From NCBI RefSeq assembly GCF_019393635.1, contig NC_057863.1, positions 2,067,501-2,131,500 of the forward strand: DNA of 64,000 nucleotides, written 5' to 3'. Made by a program: the position numbers and the translations under genes. Source of the DNA: Dromiciops gliroides. Lineage: Eukaryota > Chordata > Mammalia > Microbiotheria > Microbiotheriidae. Below the pieces are notes generated by a model that was given only the letters and a program-made list of their open reading frames with translations, was not told where the DNA came from and made no database searches. This document shows, one piece after another, positions 10,401 through 46,645 of this stretch. How positions within the stretch are numbered: position 1 is the stretch's first letter; each line of letters begins with the position of its first letter.

Positions 10401-12059
10401 AAAGCTCTCCATGCCTGGAGGTCTTTGAGGCAGATGGGCTCCAGGGGGTTCCTACTCAGGAACAGTTGGTTTGCCATTTCCTTCTCTAAAGTCCTCATTT
10501 TACAGATAAGGAAACTGAGGCAGACAGGGTGCCGTGACTTGCCCAGGGTCACACAGCTAGTCTGCAGATCTGAGGCTGGATTTGGCCTCAGGGCTTGGGC
10601 ACTCTTTGCACTCTGGCGCCCCCTAGCTGCCCCATGGTTTGCACCAGATGACGCCAAGGCTCCCTGTAGCTCTGAGATTCTGTGACCGCCACCTGCCCCA
10701 GGCGTGTTGGCTTGGGTGCAGGATTCTGGTTCTGAATTCCTTTCTTGGAACTCCAAGTTCAGGCAGCAATCCTTTCAAGGAATCTTCATCCTCTCATGGG
10801 TCTCAGGAGTCCTTTGGACACTGAGCAGGGAAGGGCTCTGGGATCACTGCCCCCAGTGTACCCCAGGTCTGGGAGGATTGGGGTGGAGAGCAGGGAGCCC
10901 TGGGGGGGGGCTCAGGGAGTCTGCCCAGGTGGACACTGCTAGCTGCCCCAACAAGAAAGGTGGTTTCCTATTTTCATATGCAAAAGTGATCGTTCCTGTC
11001 CCCTGCATGTGATGTCAGTAGCCAGCTGTGACATAATGTGGTGGGGGATCTGGGGCCGGAGGGGTGCTCTGGGTTTGCACAGTGATCGGCATATACTCAC
11101 GGGGTTAGAGAAATAAAAGATATTTTGCTGGGAAAATGCGTGGATGTGCATTCCTGCCTTCTTGGGGTTCCCATTCTCGTCAGCCATCCCCCAGAGCGGG
11201 TGAGGGTGGCCAGATGCCCCTGGCCCAGGACCGGGCAAGGGGCAGCTGGAGGGACCCCAGCCTTTTCCCCCACAGGATCTCCTCAGCATGGTTCCCAGAG
11301 AGGGCGGGGCACCAGCCCCCGGACTCTGCTAGAAGAGGTCCCTTCACCAAGCCCCCCTTAGTGACTGAAAGAGGACTTTCCTTGGAAGGCTCAGGGGTCA
11401 CCAGGGAGACCCTCCCACTTCCCTTTCCTATTTTGTCCCTCCTTATCTCAGCTCCAGCCCTCCAGGGTTCCCCCTTCCTCCTCCTCAGATCCAGCCTTGG
11501 CCCCTGCTCACTCAGGCTGACTGTCCTCCAGCCCAGGTGCCAGGAGGTCCAGGAGAGGCCCAGAGAGCTCACCTCCAGGTGAGGGAGGAGCTGAAGTCCT
11601 TTGCTGTGCTTAAAGAGACGATGGCAGTGTCATGACGGCCTTTGTAGGAAGACGGTGATTCCCAGACTTCCCAAACACAGGCATCCCTGAATGGTGCCCA
11701 GCGCACCTGGGTGCGGTCCTTCCTGTAGGGCCCCACGGGAGGGCCCTTGGCTTCTAGGGTGGCCTACCATGCACTCTCTGAGGAGAAAGGCCGCAGCAAG
11801 AGAAGAGAGGGGACAGCTCCCCCCTGGGTGTGTCTGTCTGGACACATACTGGGAAGCCCTCGGCACTACTCAGCAGTCTGCTTGAGCTCTCCGCTGATGA
11901 CAAGTGCTCTTGGGCCTGGACTGAGCTTGAGGTGTGTTTGCGGGCAGTCGGGTGCAGAGCCCAGCGAGCAGCTGGGGTCCAGCAGGAGCTGGAGTCAAGG
12001 AGGGCAGTAATGGCCGAATGGCCAGCTGGGTAGTTCTACAAAATAAGTGAGCACGTGGT
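7451..12059. other. Intergenic, GC-rich, no gene recognised
   Basis: I see no recognisable exon here apart from relic repeats. Two long antisense open frames (8660-9760 and 9776-10756) are rich in Pro, Gly, Ser and Arg and resemble no family I know. They lie in GC-rich DNA where stop codons are scarce and lack splice or conservation evidence. A short old repeat (about 7716-7810, 'agaagggcctcagagggcctctg') is also present. Confidence 0.6.
10420..10640 (-). mobile_element. MIR/MAR1-type CORE-SINE, antisense
   Basis: The run 'ggtttgccatttccttctc', 'cattttacagataaggaaactgaggcagaca' and 'gtgacttgcccagggtcacacagctag' is the reverse of a MAR1/MIR copy. It ends at 'cccctagctgcccc', the reversed SINE head. 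Confidence 0.8.
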
Positions 12060-12420
12060 GGGGGGCGGGGAGAGAAGGAGAAGGAGGAGGAGGAGGAAGG
12101 GGATGGGGATGGGGAGAAGCAGAGATAGGAAGAGAGGGAGAGATTGAGAAAGAGAGTAGGAAGAGGGAGAGAGATTGAGAGGAGAGGGAGATGAGGAGAG
12201 CAGTCAGAGAGATTGAGAGGAGAGGGAGATGAGGAGAGCAGTCAGAGAGATTGAGAGGAGAGGGAGATGAGGAGAGCAGTCAGAGAGATTGAGAGAGGAC
12301 AGAGAAAGGGGGAAGGAAGAGAGAGAGGAGAGAGAACCAAAGACAGACAGAGAGAAGAGGGACAGATGGACACGGACAGAGGCAGAGAGACAGAGACAAG
12401 AGGGAAGGTCAGGAGAAGAC
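12060..12420. repeat. Purine-rich tract with a 37-bp tandem repeat
   Basis: GA/GGA-rich sequence contains three near-identical 37-bp units (ggagatgaggagagcagtca followed by gagagattgagaggaga) between about 12170 and 12295. Simpler GAGA and GACAGA repeats flank them. Confidence 0.9.
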
Positions 12421-12864
12421 ACTGTGTGACCACTCTCTAAGCCACCTCGGTGCTGAGGGACAGGCAGGCCACACAAACCCAGAGGAGACTAGCAGGTTAT
12501 CTGGCTACTTGTAGACACTTTTGGGAGTTCAGACGTGATTTCCTCCAGGGAGGTAACTCCGGGGGGCGGGAGGGGGGGGAGACACACCCCCTTGAAGGTG
12601 GGCCAGCCCCTAATCTGCCGCTTTCAGAGGTCTGAGGAACCCCTGGGGCAATGAGACTAATGTTAAATGTCCCACCTGGGACACATCAAGGCAAGGCTGC
12701 AACTTTCTGCATGCTGGCCCCAGTGCTAGGCACCAAGGGGGCAAATACAAGCAGAAAGTCAGCTCCTGCCCCAAGGTGCTTACTTTCTAATTTAGGAAGA
12801 GAACACACAAAAGAAAGCTGGAAAAAAGGGGAAGGTGGTGGTGAAGAAACCCAGGGCAGGGCCA

Positions 12865-12965
12865 TGGTGCTGAACTCACAACTCCACCAACAATGTAGAG
12901 GTGTGCCTATCTTGCTGCAGCATCTCCAATATTGACTGTTCCCATCTTTTACCACGTTTGCCACC
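12865..12965 (-). mobile_element. L1 ORF2 C-terminal fragment, antisense
   Basis: The reverse strand encodes CSKIGTPLHCWWSCEF, matching the L1 ORF2 C-terminal motif (human L1: CGEIGTLLHCWWDCKL). Only about 100 bp remain. Confidence 0.75.
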
Positions 12966-13071
12966 TGGAATCCAGAGCTTCTGAGAGGCGGAGGTAGAAT
13001 GTTCTAAGCATAGTGGGGAGGGGGAGAGGCTTGAGCAAAGCCACAGATGCAGGGCACAGAATGTTGTGGAT

Positions 13072-13292
13072 TATGGGGCAGCTGGGTGGTGTAGTGGACA
13101 GAGCACTGGGCTTCCAGCTGGAAACTCCCTAGCTGTGTGACCCTGGGCAAGTCAGCCTCGGTTTCCTCATCTGTAACATGGGGACAATAACAACACCCCA
13201 TCCCGCCAGGGTTGGTGTGAAGATAAAATGAGATGTTTGCAAAGCGCTTTCTAAACTCAAGACACTATATAAATGCCAGCTATTAATTCACA
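13072..13292 (+). mobile_element. MIR/MAR1 CORE-SINE, nearly full length
   Basis: The head 'ggggcagctgggtggtgtagtgg' is followed by 'agctgtgtgaccctgggcaagtcagcctcggtttcctcatctgtaacatgg' and 'gatgtttgcaaagcgctttctaaactc', ending in 'tatataaatgccagctatta'. This order is typical of mammalian MIR/MAR1 elements in sense orientation. Confidence 0.85.
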
Positions 13293-14738
13293 CGGCAAGC
13301 TTTGGGATTTGTGTTTTATCCCCAAGCTAATAGAATCGCAGAAACTCTGGGAGTGACAGAGTGACCCAGTCAGACCTTTGCTTTTGGAGTCTCCCTTGGG
13401 CAGTTTGGCAGAGTGGACTTGGCAGGAGGTTATTGGTTGTGAGGGTCTGAGCTGGGGCTGCGACTGTGGGACGGACGTAAGGGGTCGAGGACCTAGAATC
13501 TACAAGAATTGGCTCAGGCTGAGGGAAAGGGGGGAGTAGAGGAAGTCCCCAAAGCTGGGACCTGAAAGGATGGGGGCCGGCTGGGGGAAGCAGACCCGAA
13601 CTCTTCAATGCCCCCAGGCTCCTTTCAGGCTGTTTCTGCTAGACTTGCGGGGGGGTTCCAGCGGCTCAAGGAGCAAGCAGCTCCCCCATCCCTCAGCATT
13701 CCCTCCCAAGGCTGGAGGCTCTTTTGGCTCTGCAGGGCTTTCAGAGGGAGTTTGAAGAGTCCGCCCACCCAGCTCTGAGCGGTGCTGACAGGCTGCCTGG
13801 GTCCTTGGGGAGGTCATGAAGGTGTCCTGGCCGTGGGTCCCTGGCACTAGAAGAGTGAGGGAGACCTGGTCCTGCTGTGAGGTTCTGACCACCTCCGACC
13901 AGAAGCAGGATTCCAATGTAAACAGTCAGCCTTCCCAGGCAAACCAAAGGTCCATGAGGGAATTACCACGTGCTTATGAGAGAGAGGGTGGGGGACTCCT
14001 GGGAAGAACAGGTCGCTAATGTTGATGCTGCCAGGGAAGCCTCCTCTATATTTGCCCATCCCCCCCAACAGCCTCACCTGAGCCCTCCCCACTCCCATCA
14101 GGTGCTCCAGCAGCTGGCAGCCTCCCCGCTGTGCAGGGTGCTGCCAGCATGATGCCCTACAAAGGGCCCTTGGCTCACAGCCCTCCTCAGCTCCAATACG
14201 TTCCAGGCTCCCTGTGGTCCTCCAGGCCAAGGCAGGGCCCTCAGCCTGAGTAGGAGGGGGGTCTGGCCCTTCCAAAGCCCCTTCCCTCATTCCCTGCTCT
14301 CCCACTTCCCAGTTCCCTGCACCCTCTGCTCCTCGGCCCTCTTCCATTCCTGCCACTCAGCACATTTAGACACGGCTGGCTTCTTGGTACCAGCTAGAGG
14401 GAAACATTGGCAGCTGTGTGCAGTGGCACAGGGGGAATAGGATGTGGCATTGGCAGGGACCTGGGCTTTATGAGACCGGGGTCAAAGAGGGGGCATGTGT
14501 TCCAGGCATTGGTGAAGGCCAGGACAAAGGGCTGGTGAGAAGGGAGGCACAGCCAAGAAGGCTAGTCTGGCTGGAGTTTGGCAGGTGGGCCAAAAGAAGG
14601 AAGAATATGGCTGGAAAGGTGAGTGAGGCCTGCTTGGGAAAGGCTTCCTCTGCCAGAGAATCCACAGGGAATCCCAGGGCCTAAGTAAGATGTGACAAGG
14701 ACTGGCCCAGGGACGCTGCTGGGTTAGAAGGGGTTGTG
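13293..14738. other. Intergenic, no gene recognised
   Basis: No recognisable exon, RNA gene or well-defined repeat is seen. Parts (13350-13600 and 14400-14690) have the wording of old, unclassified mammalian interspersed repeats. Confidence 0.5.
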
Positions 14739-14904
14739 AGGGCAGCTAGGTGGTGCAGTGGATAGAGCACCGGCTCTGGAGTCAGGAGGACCTGAGTTCA
14801 AATCTGGACTCAGACACTTAACACTTACTAGCTGTGTGACCCTGGGCAAGTCACTTAACCCCAATTGCCTCACCAAAAAAAGAAGAAGAAGAAGAAGAAG
14901 AAGG
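14739..14904 (+). mobile_element. tRNA-derived marsupial SINE, sense, with (GAA)n tail
   Basis: A nearly full-length copy runs from 'gggcagctaggtggtgcagtgg' through 'gtgtgaccctgggcaagtcacttaaccccaattgcctcac' and ends in (AGA)n. It is well preserved, suggesting a fairly young insertion. Confidence 0.95.
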
Positions 14905-15205
14905 GGGTGTGGATGGAATAGTTTATCTGTCAGATTTATGGACAGGGGAAGAATTTAGGACCAAAGAAGATATAGAGAGCAAAACAAAATGTAAAATAGA
15001 TCATTTTGATTATATAAAATTAAAAAGTTTTTGCACAAACAAAACCAATGCAACCAAAATTATAAGGAAAGCAGAAAACCGGGAAAGAATTTTTGCAACA
15101 AATGTTTCTGATAAAGGCTTCATTTCTCAAATATAGAGAAATGAATCAAATTTATAAAAATACAAGTCATTCCCCAATTGATAAATGGTCAAAGGATATG
15201 AACAG
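14905..15205 (+). mobile_element. L1 ORF2 fragment, sense
   Basis: The + strand encodes DHFDYIKLKSFCTNK near 15010 and, after one frame change, SPIDKWSKDMNR near 15180. These match L1 ORF2 (human: WDLIKLKSFCTAK; PIKKWAKDMNR). The piece is truncated on both sides: a SINE tail abuts its 5' end and the CTGTGT satellite its 3' end. Confidence 0.85.
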
Positions 15206-17562
15206 GCAGTGTCAGTGTCAGCATCAGCATCTGTGCCTGTGTCTATGTCTATGTCTGACCATGGCTGTGTCTGTGTCTGTGTCAGCATCTATGCCTGTGT
15301 CTGTGTCTGTGTCTGTGTCTGTGTCTGTGTCTGTGTCTGTGTCTGTGTCTGTGTCAGCATCAGCATCTGTGCCTGTGTGTGTGTCTATGTCTGCCCATGG
15401 CTGTGTCTGCGTCAGTGTCAGCATCAGTATCTGAGCCTGTGTGTGTCTATATCTGCCCATGGCTGTGTCTGTGTCTGTGTCTGTGTCTGTGTCTGTGTCT
15501 GTGTCAGCATCAGCATCTGTGCCTGTGTGTGTGTCTATGTCTGCCCATGGCTGTGTCTGTGTCAGCATCAGCATCTGAGCCTGTGTGTGTGTCTATGTTT
15601 GCCCATGGCTGTGTCTGTGTCTGTGTCTGTGTTTGTGTCTGTGTCTGTGTCAGCATCAGCATCTGTGCCTGTGTGTGTGTCTATCTTTGCCCATGGCTGT
15701 GTCTGTGTCTGTGTCTGTGTTTGTGTCTGTGTCTGTGTCTATGTCAGCATCAGCATCTGTGCCTGTGTGTGTGTCTATGTCTGCCCATGGCTGTGTCTGT
15801 GTCAGCATCAGCATCTGAGCCTGTGTGTGTGTCTATGTTTGCCCATGGCTGTGTCTGTGTCTGTGTCTGTGTTTGTGTCTGTGTCTGTGTCTGTGTCTGT
15901 GTCAGCATCAGCATCTGTGCCTGTGTGTGTGTCTATGTTTGCCCATGGCTGTGTCTGTGTCTGTGTCTGTGTCAGCATCAGCATCTGTGCCTGTGTGTGT
16001 GTCTATGTCTGCCCATGGCTGTGTCTGTGTCAGCATCAGCATCTGAGCCTGTGTGTGTGTCTATGTTTGCCCATGGCTGTGTCTGTGTCTGTGTCTGTGT
16101 TTGTGTCTGTGTCTGTGTCTGTGTCTGTGTCAGCATCAGCATCTGTGCCTGTGTGTGTGTCTATGTTTGCCCATGGCTGTGTCTGTGTCTGTGTCTGTGT
16201 TTGTGTCTGTGTCTGTGTCTGTGTCAGCATCAGCATCTGTGCCTGTGTGTGTGTCTATGTCTGCCCATGGCTGTGTCTGTGTCAGCATCAGCATCTGAGC
16301 CTGTGTGTGTGTCTATGTTTGCCCATGGCTGTGTCTGTGTCTGTGTCTGTGTCTGTGTCTGTGTCAGCATCAGCATCTGTGCCTGTGTGTGTGTCTATGT
16401 TTGCCCATGGCTGTGTCTGTGTCTGTGTCTGTGTCTGTGTCTGTGTCTGTGTCTGTGTCTGTGTCTGTGTCAGCATCAGCATCTGTGCCTGTGTGTGTGT
16501 CTATGTTTGCCCATGGCTGTGTCTGTGTCTGTGTCTGTGTTTGTGTCTGTGTCTGTGTCTGTGTCAGCATCAGCATCTGTGCCTGTGTGTGTGTCTATGT
16601 CTGCCCGTGGCTGTGTCTGTGTCAGCATCAGCATCTGAGCCTGTGTGTGTGTCTATGTTTGCCCATGGCTGTGTCTGTGTCTGTGTCTGTGTCTGTGTCA
16701 GCATCAGCATCTGTGCCTGTGTGTGTGTCTATGTTTGCCCATGGCTGTGTCTGTGTCTGTGTCTGTGTCAGCATCAGCATCTGTGCCTGTGTGTGTGTCT
16801 ATGTCTGCCCATGGCTGTGTCTGTGTCAGCATCAGCATCTGAGCCTGTGTGTGTGTCTATGTTTGCCCATGGCTGTGTCTGTGTCTGTGTCAGCATCAGC
16901 ATCTGTGCCTGTGTGTGTGTCTATGTTTGCCCATGGCTGTGTCTGTGTCTGTGTCTGTGTCTGTGTCTGTGTCAGCATCAGCATCTGTGCCTGTGTGTGT
17001 GTCTATGTCTGCCCATGGCTGTGTCTGTGTCAGCATCAGCATCTGAGCCTGTGTGTGTGTCTATGTTTGCCCATGGCTGTGTCTGTGTCTGTGTCTGTGT
17101 TTGTGCCTGTGTCTGTGTCTGTGTCTGTGTCTGTGTCAGCATCAGCATCTGTGCCTGTGTGTGTGTCTATGTTTGCCCATGGCTGTGTCTGTGTCTGTGT
17201 TTGTGTCTGTGTCTGTGTCTGTGCCTGTGTGTGTGTCTATGTCTGCCCATGGCTGTGTCTGTGTCAGCATCAGCATCTGAGCCTGTGTGTGTGTCTATGT
17301 TTGCCCATGGCTGTGTCTGTGTCTGTGTCTGTGTCAGCATCAGCATCTGTGCCTGTGTGTGTGTCTATGTCTGCCCATGGCTGTGTCTGTGTCTGTGTCT
17401 GTGTCAGCATCAGCATCTGTGCCTGTGTGTGTGTCTATGTTTGCCCATGGCTGTGTCTGTGTCTGTGTCTGTGTCTGTGTCTGTGCCTGTGTCTGTGTCT
17501 GTGTCTGTGTCTGTGTCTGTGTCTGTGTCTGTGTCTGTGTCTGTGTCAGTGTCTGTGTCTCT
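15206..17562. repeat. 2.35-kb (CTGTGT)n-based composite satellite
   Basis: Runs of CTGTGT alternate with a spacer of about 50 bp: CAGCATCAGCATCTGTGCCT, then GTGTGTGTGTCTATG, then TTTGCCCATGG. A variant spacer with 'atctgagcc' recurs nine times (about 15429, 15571, 15811, 16041, 16291, 16631, 16837, 17041, 17275), so the array has a higher-order unit of about 140-340 bp. Length changes look like multiples of 6, which keeps one + strand frame open for about 800 codons (Cys/Val/Ser-rich). This reflects the repeat period, and I do not call it a gene. Confidence 0.97.
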
Positions 17563-20374
17563 ATCATCCACACCCGTGAGAATCATCTGCACAGAGATAA
17601 TAACTGAATCCATGGGAGCCGCTGAGATCACCACATGAGAGAGGACACAAGAAGAGAGAAGGGCCCAGGAGAGAGCCCTAAAGGATACCCTCAGGGACTG
17701 AATGAAGATCTAGCAAAGGAGACTAAGAAGGAGCAGTAAGAGAGGGAGGAGAACCAGAAGACAGGAAGGCGGGGGCTAGAGTGAAGAGAGGATCCAGGAG
17801 GAGAGAGTGACCAGCGGTGTCGTGCGTAGGGAGCTCCCCACAGGTGCCCCCAAGCTGCTTAGCTGTATAGGGGCAGCCTCGGCTGGCTCATGATGGGTAT
17901 CAGGGAAAGGACCAGAAGGGAGGGGGCAAGTGGCAGCCGGAGAGAAGGGGAGAAGAAGATGGGCGGCAGTGTCCGGGCCGCTCTGGGTGGGGAGCCCATC
18001 TCTGACACCATCTTGGCTATTAAGTGTACCATGGTCTCAGCTGTCCCCCCCACCCCATATGCCCTTGGCTCCTTCCCTACTTAGCCCCACTGACTGACCT
18101 GAGGCCAGAGCTGGAGGGGGCCTCTCAGACGGTGGAGACTGACCTTCATTTGAGCAAGAATCCCCCTAGGACATGCACAGCTGTGATCATAGAACCTGTG
18201 CTTACAGACCTCAGGTGAGGGAGAAGCTACCACTTCCTGAGCCAGGCCCCTCCATGCTGGGACAGCTATGGGTGCAATTCCTCCCTTCCCCCACCGCTCC
18301 CCACTTGGGGCCAGGAGTGCAATCCCCTTGCAAACATCTTTCCATCCTTGAAGATCCTGGCCCACTCTCCTCCCCCGCTCTGCCCCAGCTTTCTCTTCCC
18401 CAAGCTCAGTGGCCATAAGCCCTTCTCCCAGCCTTGTATGGTGGGGACTCGAGGCCCTCCAGGAAGATGTCATCCCTCTCTGGACGTCGGCCAGCTTCTC
18501 GGGGGCCTCCCTAGAAGATGAGACAAATGGGAGCCAGAGAGGCTAGGGCTTGAAAGTGGGGGCGGCCAGGCTGGTGCCAAGGACAGAAGCAGGGTGGGCA
18601 AAGAATGGAGGCCGTCTGGGGAAGAGAGAACGAGCCACTGGGGCCTCCAAGCAGGGCCCCACAGAGGAATGTCGGGCGCTCCCACTGCCGGCCCCTGACC
18701 CACTGTGGGAAGACTGGGATTGGCTCCCTGGGGGGAGGGAAGGCTGACAAGGTTGGCGGCCCCCAGGCCTGAGGCCTGTTAAATTTAGCCTCGCGCTCCC
18801 AAGGCCCCGACCATTGGCAGTCCCTCCCAGCCTTCCCTAAAAGGACCTCTCGGGCCGAGCTTGGCTGCCTGCTCTTCCCCAGGCCCTTGGGCTTAGAAGG
18901 CCCAGCTGCTCTGTCCAGGAACCAAGCTTAGTGCCGTTGGGCCCTCTGCACCCAGACCGCAGACGCCTGAGAGGGGCAGAGCCCCTGAGCTTGCATGGAG
19001 CGCAGTTATTTAGGAGAGCAGCACGAACGCCATCTCATAGAAACTGCCTGTGAGCTGTGACGTGAGAGAACGGGAGCCTTTTCTGAGCTTAGAGTCTGGA
19101 ACCGGGAGAAGGCGGGAAGGGGAGGCTGAGGAGGATTTCAGGAAAACCTTCCCAAGAGTGAGAGGGGCGCCCAAGCAGCCCAAGTGGTCCCTGGAGGCAG
19201 CGACCTCCCCTCTTTGGAACTGGGGACCCCTCAATTACAGAGGAGGAAACTGAGGCTTCTCAGGGAGGGCTGCGTCCAGCGCACGCTCTGTGCTGGGGGT
19301 GGGCCCGTCGGATGAGGAGACAGCCACCTCAAGCTGTTTTCTTGTTGCTTCAATCTGGGCTCTCCAGCCCCTTCCAGCAAGTGGCCCAGAGGGTAGAGGG
19401 AGCCACCTTCTCCTGCAGGGGGCGCTCGCTGTCCTTTCTCTTGGGGGCCAGTGTCCCCTTCCAGCTCTTGACCTGTGTGCAGGCCCTGGTTTGCTCCTTC
19501 CACTCTTCCGAGGTGTTTCTACAATCGTGTCTCCCCAGGAGTCACAGGAAGGCTGTGCTCTGTCAGAGGTGTTGGCAGAGGAGCCAGCCGTGAGACAGGC
19601 AGGAGGTCCCCCAGACTGCTCCTGGGTTCCCACTCTGGTTCCCGGGGAGCACAGCAGGGCATCTGGGGGGCAGACATGGCGCCCCAGGCAATCTCTAAGC
19701 CCAGACTGCAGTCTGCAGTCCCTGTCTGCACAGGGCATGACTATGCACATTGGTCAGTGCCTCCTCCCTCCTCTGTGCCGCCTGACTTCAGGCTCACCCA
19801 GAGAACAGGGGCATGGGAGGCCACCGAGGTGGCCCCAAACCCACCTAAGCAGGACAAGGGGAACTTCCTGTTTGGCAGAACGGAATCTAGAAGCTCCCGG
19901 GGCTTGAATGGGCTGCACACGGGCAAGTAGACAGAGAGGCCGGCCAGGGCCCAGAGCAGACCTCTGCCTGCTGTCCTCAAGAGTGAGGCTGGAGTCATCC
20001 TCCACCTGCGGCCTCCCAGTGAGGGGCAGGGCAGGCGCTGAGGTCGAGCAGTAGGGCAGATGCCAACCTGGCAATGGGCACCAGGCTCATGCCCAGAGTA
20101 GTTTGTGCCAGGCAAGGTAAGGCCTGCAGAGATAACTTCCCCCATGCCCCAGACAGGTGGAGGAATCTGGTCAAGGTCCCATGGCTCCACAGTCACAGGA
20201 TCTGAAGCCAGAAATGTGGATTCTAAATCGACAGCCTTAGGCACAAGGCTCAGGAGGCCCCTGGGAAGCCTTGTGCTCCATCTGATAACCCGGTCCTTCG
20301 GCATCAGACCAGGGCTTAGGAAACCTCCCCACTTCCTCTCCGAGTTAAATGCAGAGGCCTAGGTCCAGACCGTT
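17563..20374. other. Intergenic upstream of P2RX1
   Basis: No exon is recognised. 17580-17850 reads like an old unclassified interspersed repeat ('aggagaaccagaagacagg'). Around 18770-18860 a CCATTGG (reverse CCAAT) and a CCTAAAAGG sit 25-30 bp apart in GC-rich sequence, which could be a promoter-like patch or chance. Confidence 0.5.
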
Positions 20375-20828
20375 GCGGGGCGGGGGGGGGGGGGGTTGGT
20401 GCTGGGCCCGGACCAATGATGGATGGGTGGGTGGCATCAGGCTCTCGGGCCTCTGGCCCCGGATGTTCCTATTTTGGGGACAAGCTTATCTTGCCTCAGC
20501 TGCAAAGCCCCACTGACCTTTTCCTGTGTCTGACAACCCAGGCTTCCTGAGAGGCCCAGCCCTCTGGGCTGCTGGGAGACAGGAGCGAGCAGCCCCAGCT
20601 GCTTCAGCAGGGCCTGCGTGGCCCCAGGAGGGCTGCCCCCCCCCACCCCTGGCTCCACCCCCTGTGCCTATAGATGGAAAGTTATTTGTCCGACAAAGTG
20701 ACAAACCCCCAGGCTGTCTACATCTGTCCCTCAGTCCCGGCCCGAGCGAGGAGGGCACACGGGCTGGCCAAGGGTCCCCCCAGGCTCCATCAAGCTGGGC
20801 CCCAGCAGGACGGGCCCACCAGGTCAGC
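20375..20828 (+). promoter_or_regulatory. P2RX1: Probable P2RX1 5' flank / 5' UTR
   Basis: This is the region immediately upstream of the P2RX1 start. It contains a GC-box-like G-run (20377-20396; 14 consecutive G), several C-rich stretches around 20636-20662 and no obvious TATA box. The transcription start cannot be placed. The P2RX1 frame stays open upstream to about 20526 but has no in-frame ATG before 20829. Confidence 0.4.
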
Positions 20829-45253
<24,425 letters not shown>

Positions 45254-45849
45254 AGTGTGGCAGGTGCCCATGGCAGGGGGGGGCAGGCATGGGCCGTTTT
45301 CCTCTTTAGCTTGGGGTGCCTCCCTGGGGGTTAACTCTCGATGTCACGGGGCGAGGTCCTTGACTGCAGGGTCTCTGAGCTACTCCTCCAGCTTTATCCC
45401 TCCTTTCCTGGGGAAGGGAGAGAGTCAGCACAGGGCCATGGGAGCAAGCTCAAGGACCCGAGATGTTGAGCTCGAAGGACCTTGGCAGCCAGGGAGTCCA
45501 ACCCCCTCATTTTACAGAGGAGGAAACTGAGGCAGGCAGAGGTTGAATGAACCAGAAGTGTTGGCAGGATTTGAACCCAGGTCTCTCTGGTTTCAGGTCT
45601 ATCTTTTGGGGCTCATGCTTCCTCCTTTCCTCCCTTCTCTGTCTCTCTCCATTTTGAGCTCACTCGGCTTCTCAAGCTCCTCGTTATTTTCCAGGTCTGT
45701 CCTCTTCCTTGTGACCCTGGGCTGGGCCCCAAAGTGTCCGCAGGACCTCTGCAGTGTGCCCTGGGGTCCTCACCACAGGAGGCCTCAGCTATGAGTCTTT
45801 GGCCAAAGGATCAGGCTGGGCTGGGCTGCCCAGGGAGGCCAGAGCTGCT

Positions 45850-45855
<6 letters not shown>

Positions 45856-45903
<48 letters not shown>

Positions 45904-45972
45904 CAGACAGAGACAGAGAAACAGAGACAGAAAGACAGAGAGAGAAAGACAAAGACAGAGACAGAGAAATGG
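45856..45972. repeat. (GT)n followed by (GACAGA)n
   Basis: About 24 GT dinucleotides are followed by about 65 bp of GACAGAGA repeats, within the probable P2RX1 3' UTR. Confidence 0.95.
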
Positions 45973-46597
45973 ACAGGGCTCAGCTGCCCAATGAGGCCAG
46001 AGTTGTCTTCTGGGGGAGGTGGCAGGGCTGGGGAGACCCCAAGCCAGGGATATCTGTCCTCCCTTGATTCTAGCTTCCCAGAGTAGACCAGTGGCTCCCC
46101 ATGAAACCCAGGGCTCCCAAGGGCTGATGCTGCCCTTTACCCTCTGCCCGGGGCAGGCCTTCCCCTGGGAGCCCTCGGCCCATGGGGCACCAACCCCATT
46201 CCAAACTCATGGTTGGCCCATGGGCCCCTGGATGCCCCTCAGACCATTGCCCCTGCCAACAAAGGAGGAGGAGCATCCAGGCTTGGCCTAGGACAGCCGG
46301 GGGGAGGGGCTGGCCAGAGGGCCCCGGCCCCCAAACCCTCTGCCCACCAAAGCCATCCCCTCTTCTCTCTCCAGGATGTCCCTTCTCCTCCCTCCATCCC
46401 CTGATCCAACCTTCTCAGTCGTGCTAGAACACCTGGGTCCCATTGCCTGCTGCTGACTTCATCCCAGCTCCACCATGGGACTCAGAGAGACCCTGTGTTT
46501 TGTCTTCTTTCACATGGGAGATGAGTGTGCCAGCTGGGCACACGCCTGTTGTGCTCTTGAGTACTCACCTGTGCCCATCCCTGCGAATGCGTGTGCC

Positions 46598-46645
46598 TGT
46601 GCGCACACACGCACGCATCCATGCACACACACACACACACATACC
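46598..46645. repeat. Short (CA)n microsatellite
   Basis: CACACACGCACGCATCCATG and a run of CACACA in the probable P2RX1 3' UTR. Confidence 0.85.

Noticed and set aside
8660-10756. Two long antisense open frames (366 and 326 codons) suggesting a gene upstream of P2RX1
   Set aside because: Composition is Pro/Gly/Ser/Arg as expected of GC-rich non-coding DNA; no recognised domain, and parts overlap a MIR-type repeat.
14820-14860. tRNA gene, because the SINE heads resemble tRNA
   Set aside because: The similarity is limited to SINE promoter boxes; no intact cloverleaf was found in any copy.
15185-17638. An open frame of more than 800 codons rich in Cys and Val, plus many companions on both strands
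   Set aside because: It lies wholly in the CTGTGT satellite; the frame stays open only because the unit length is a multiple of 6 and contains few stops. No start context or homology supports a protein.
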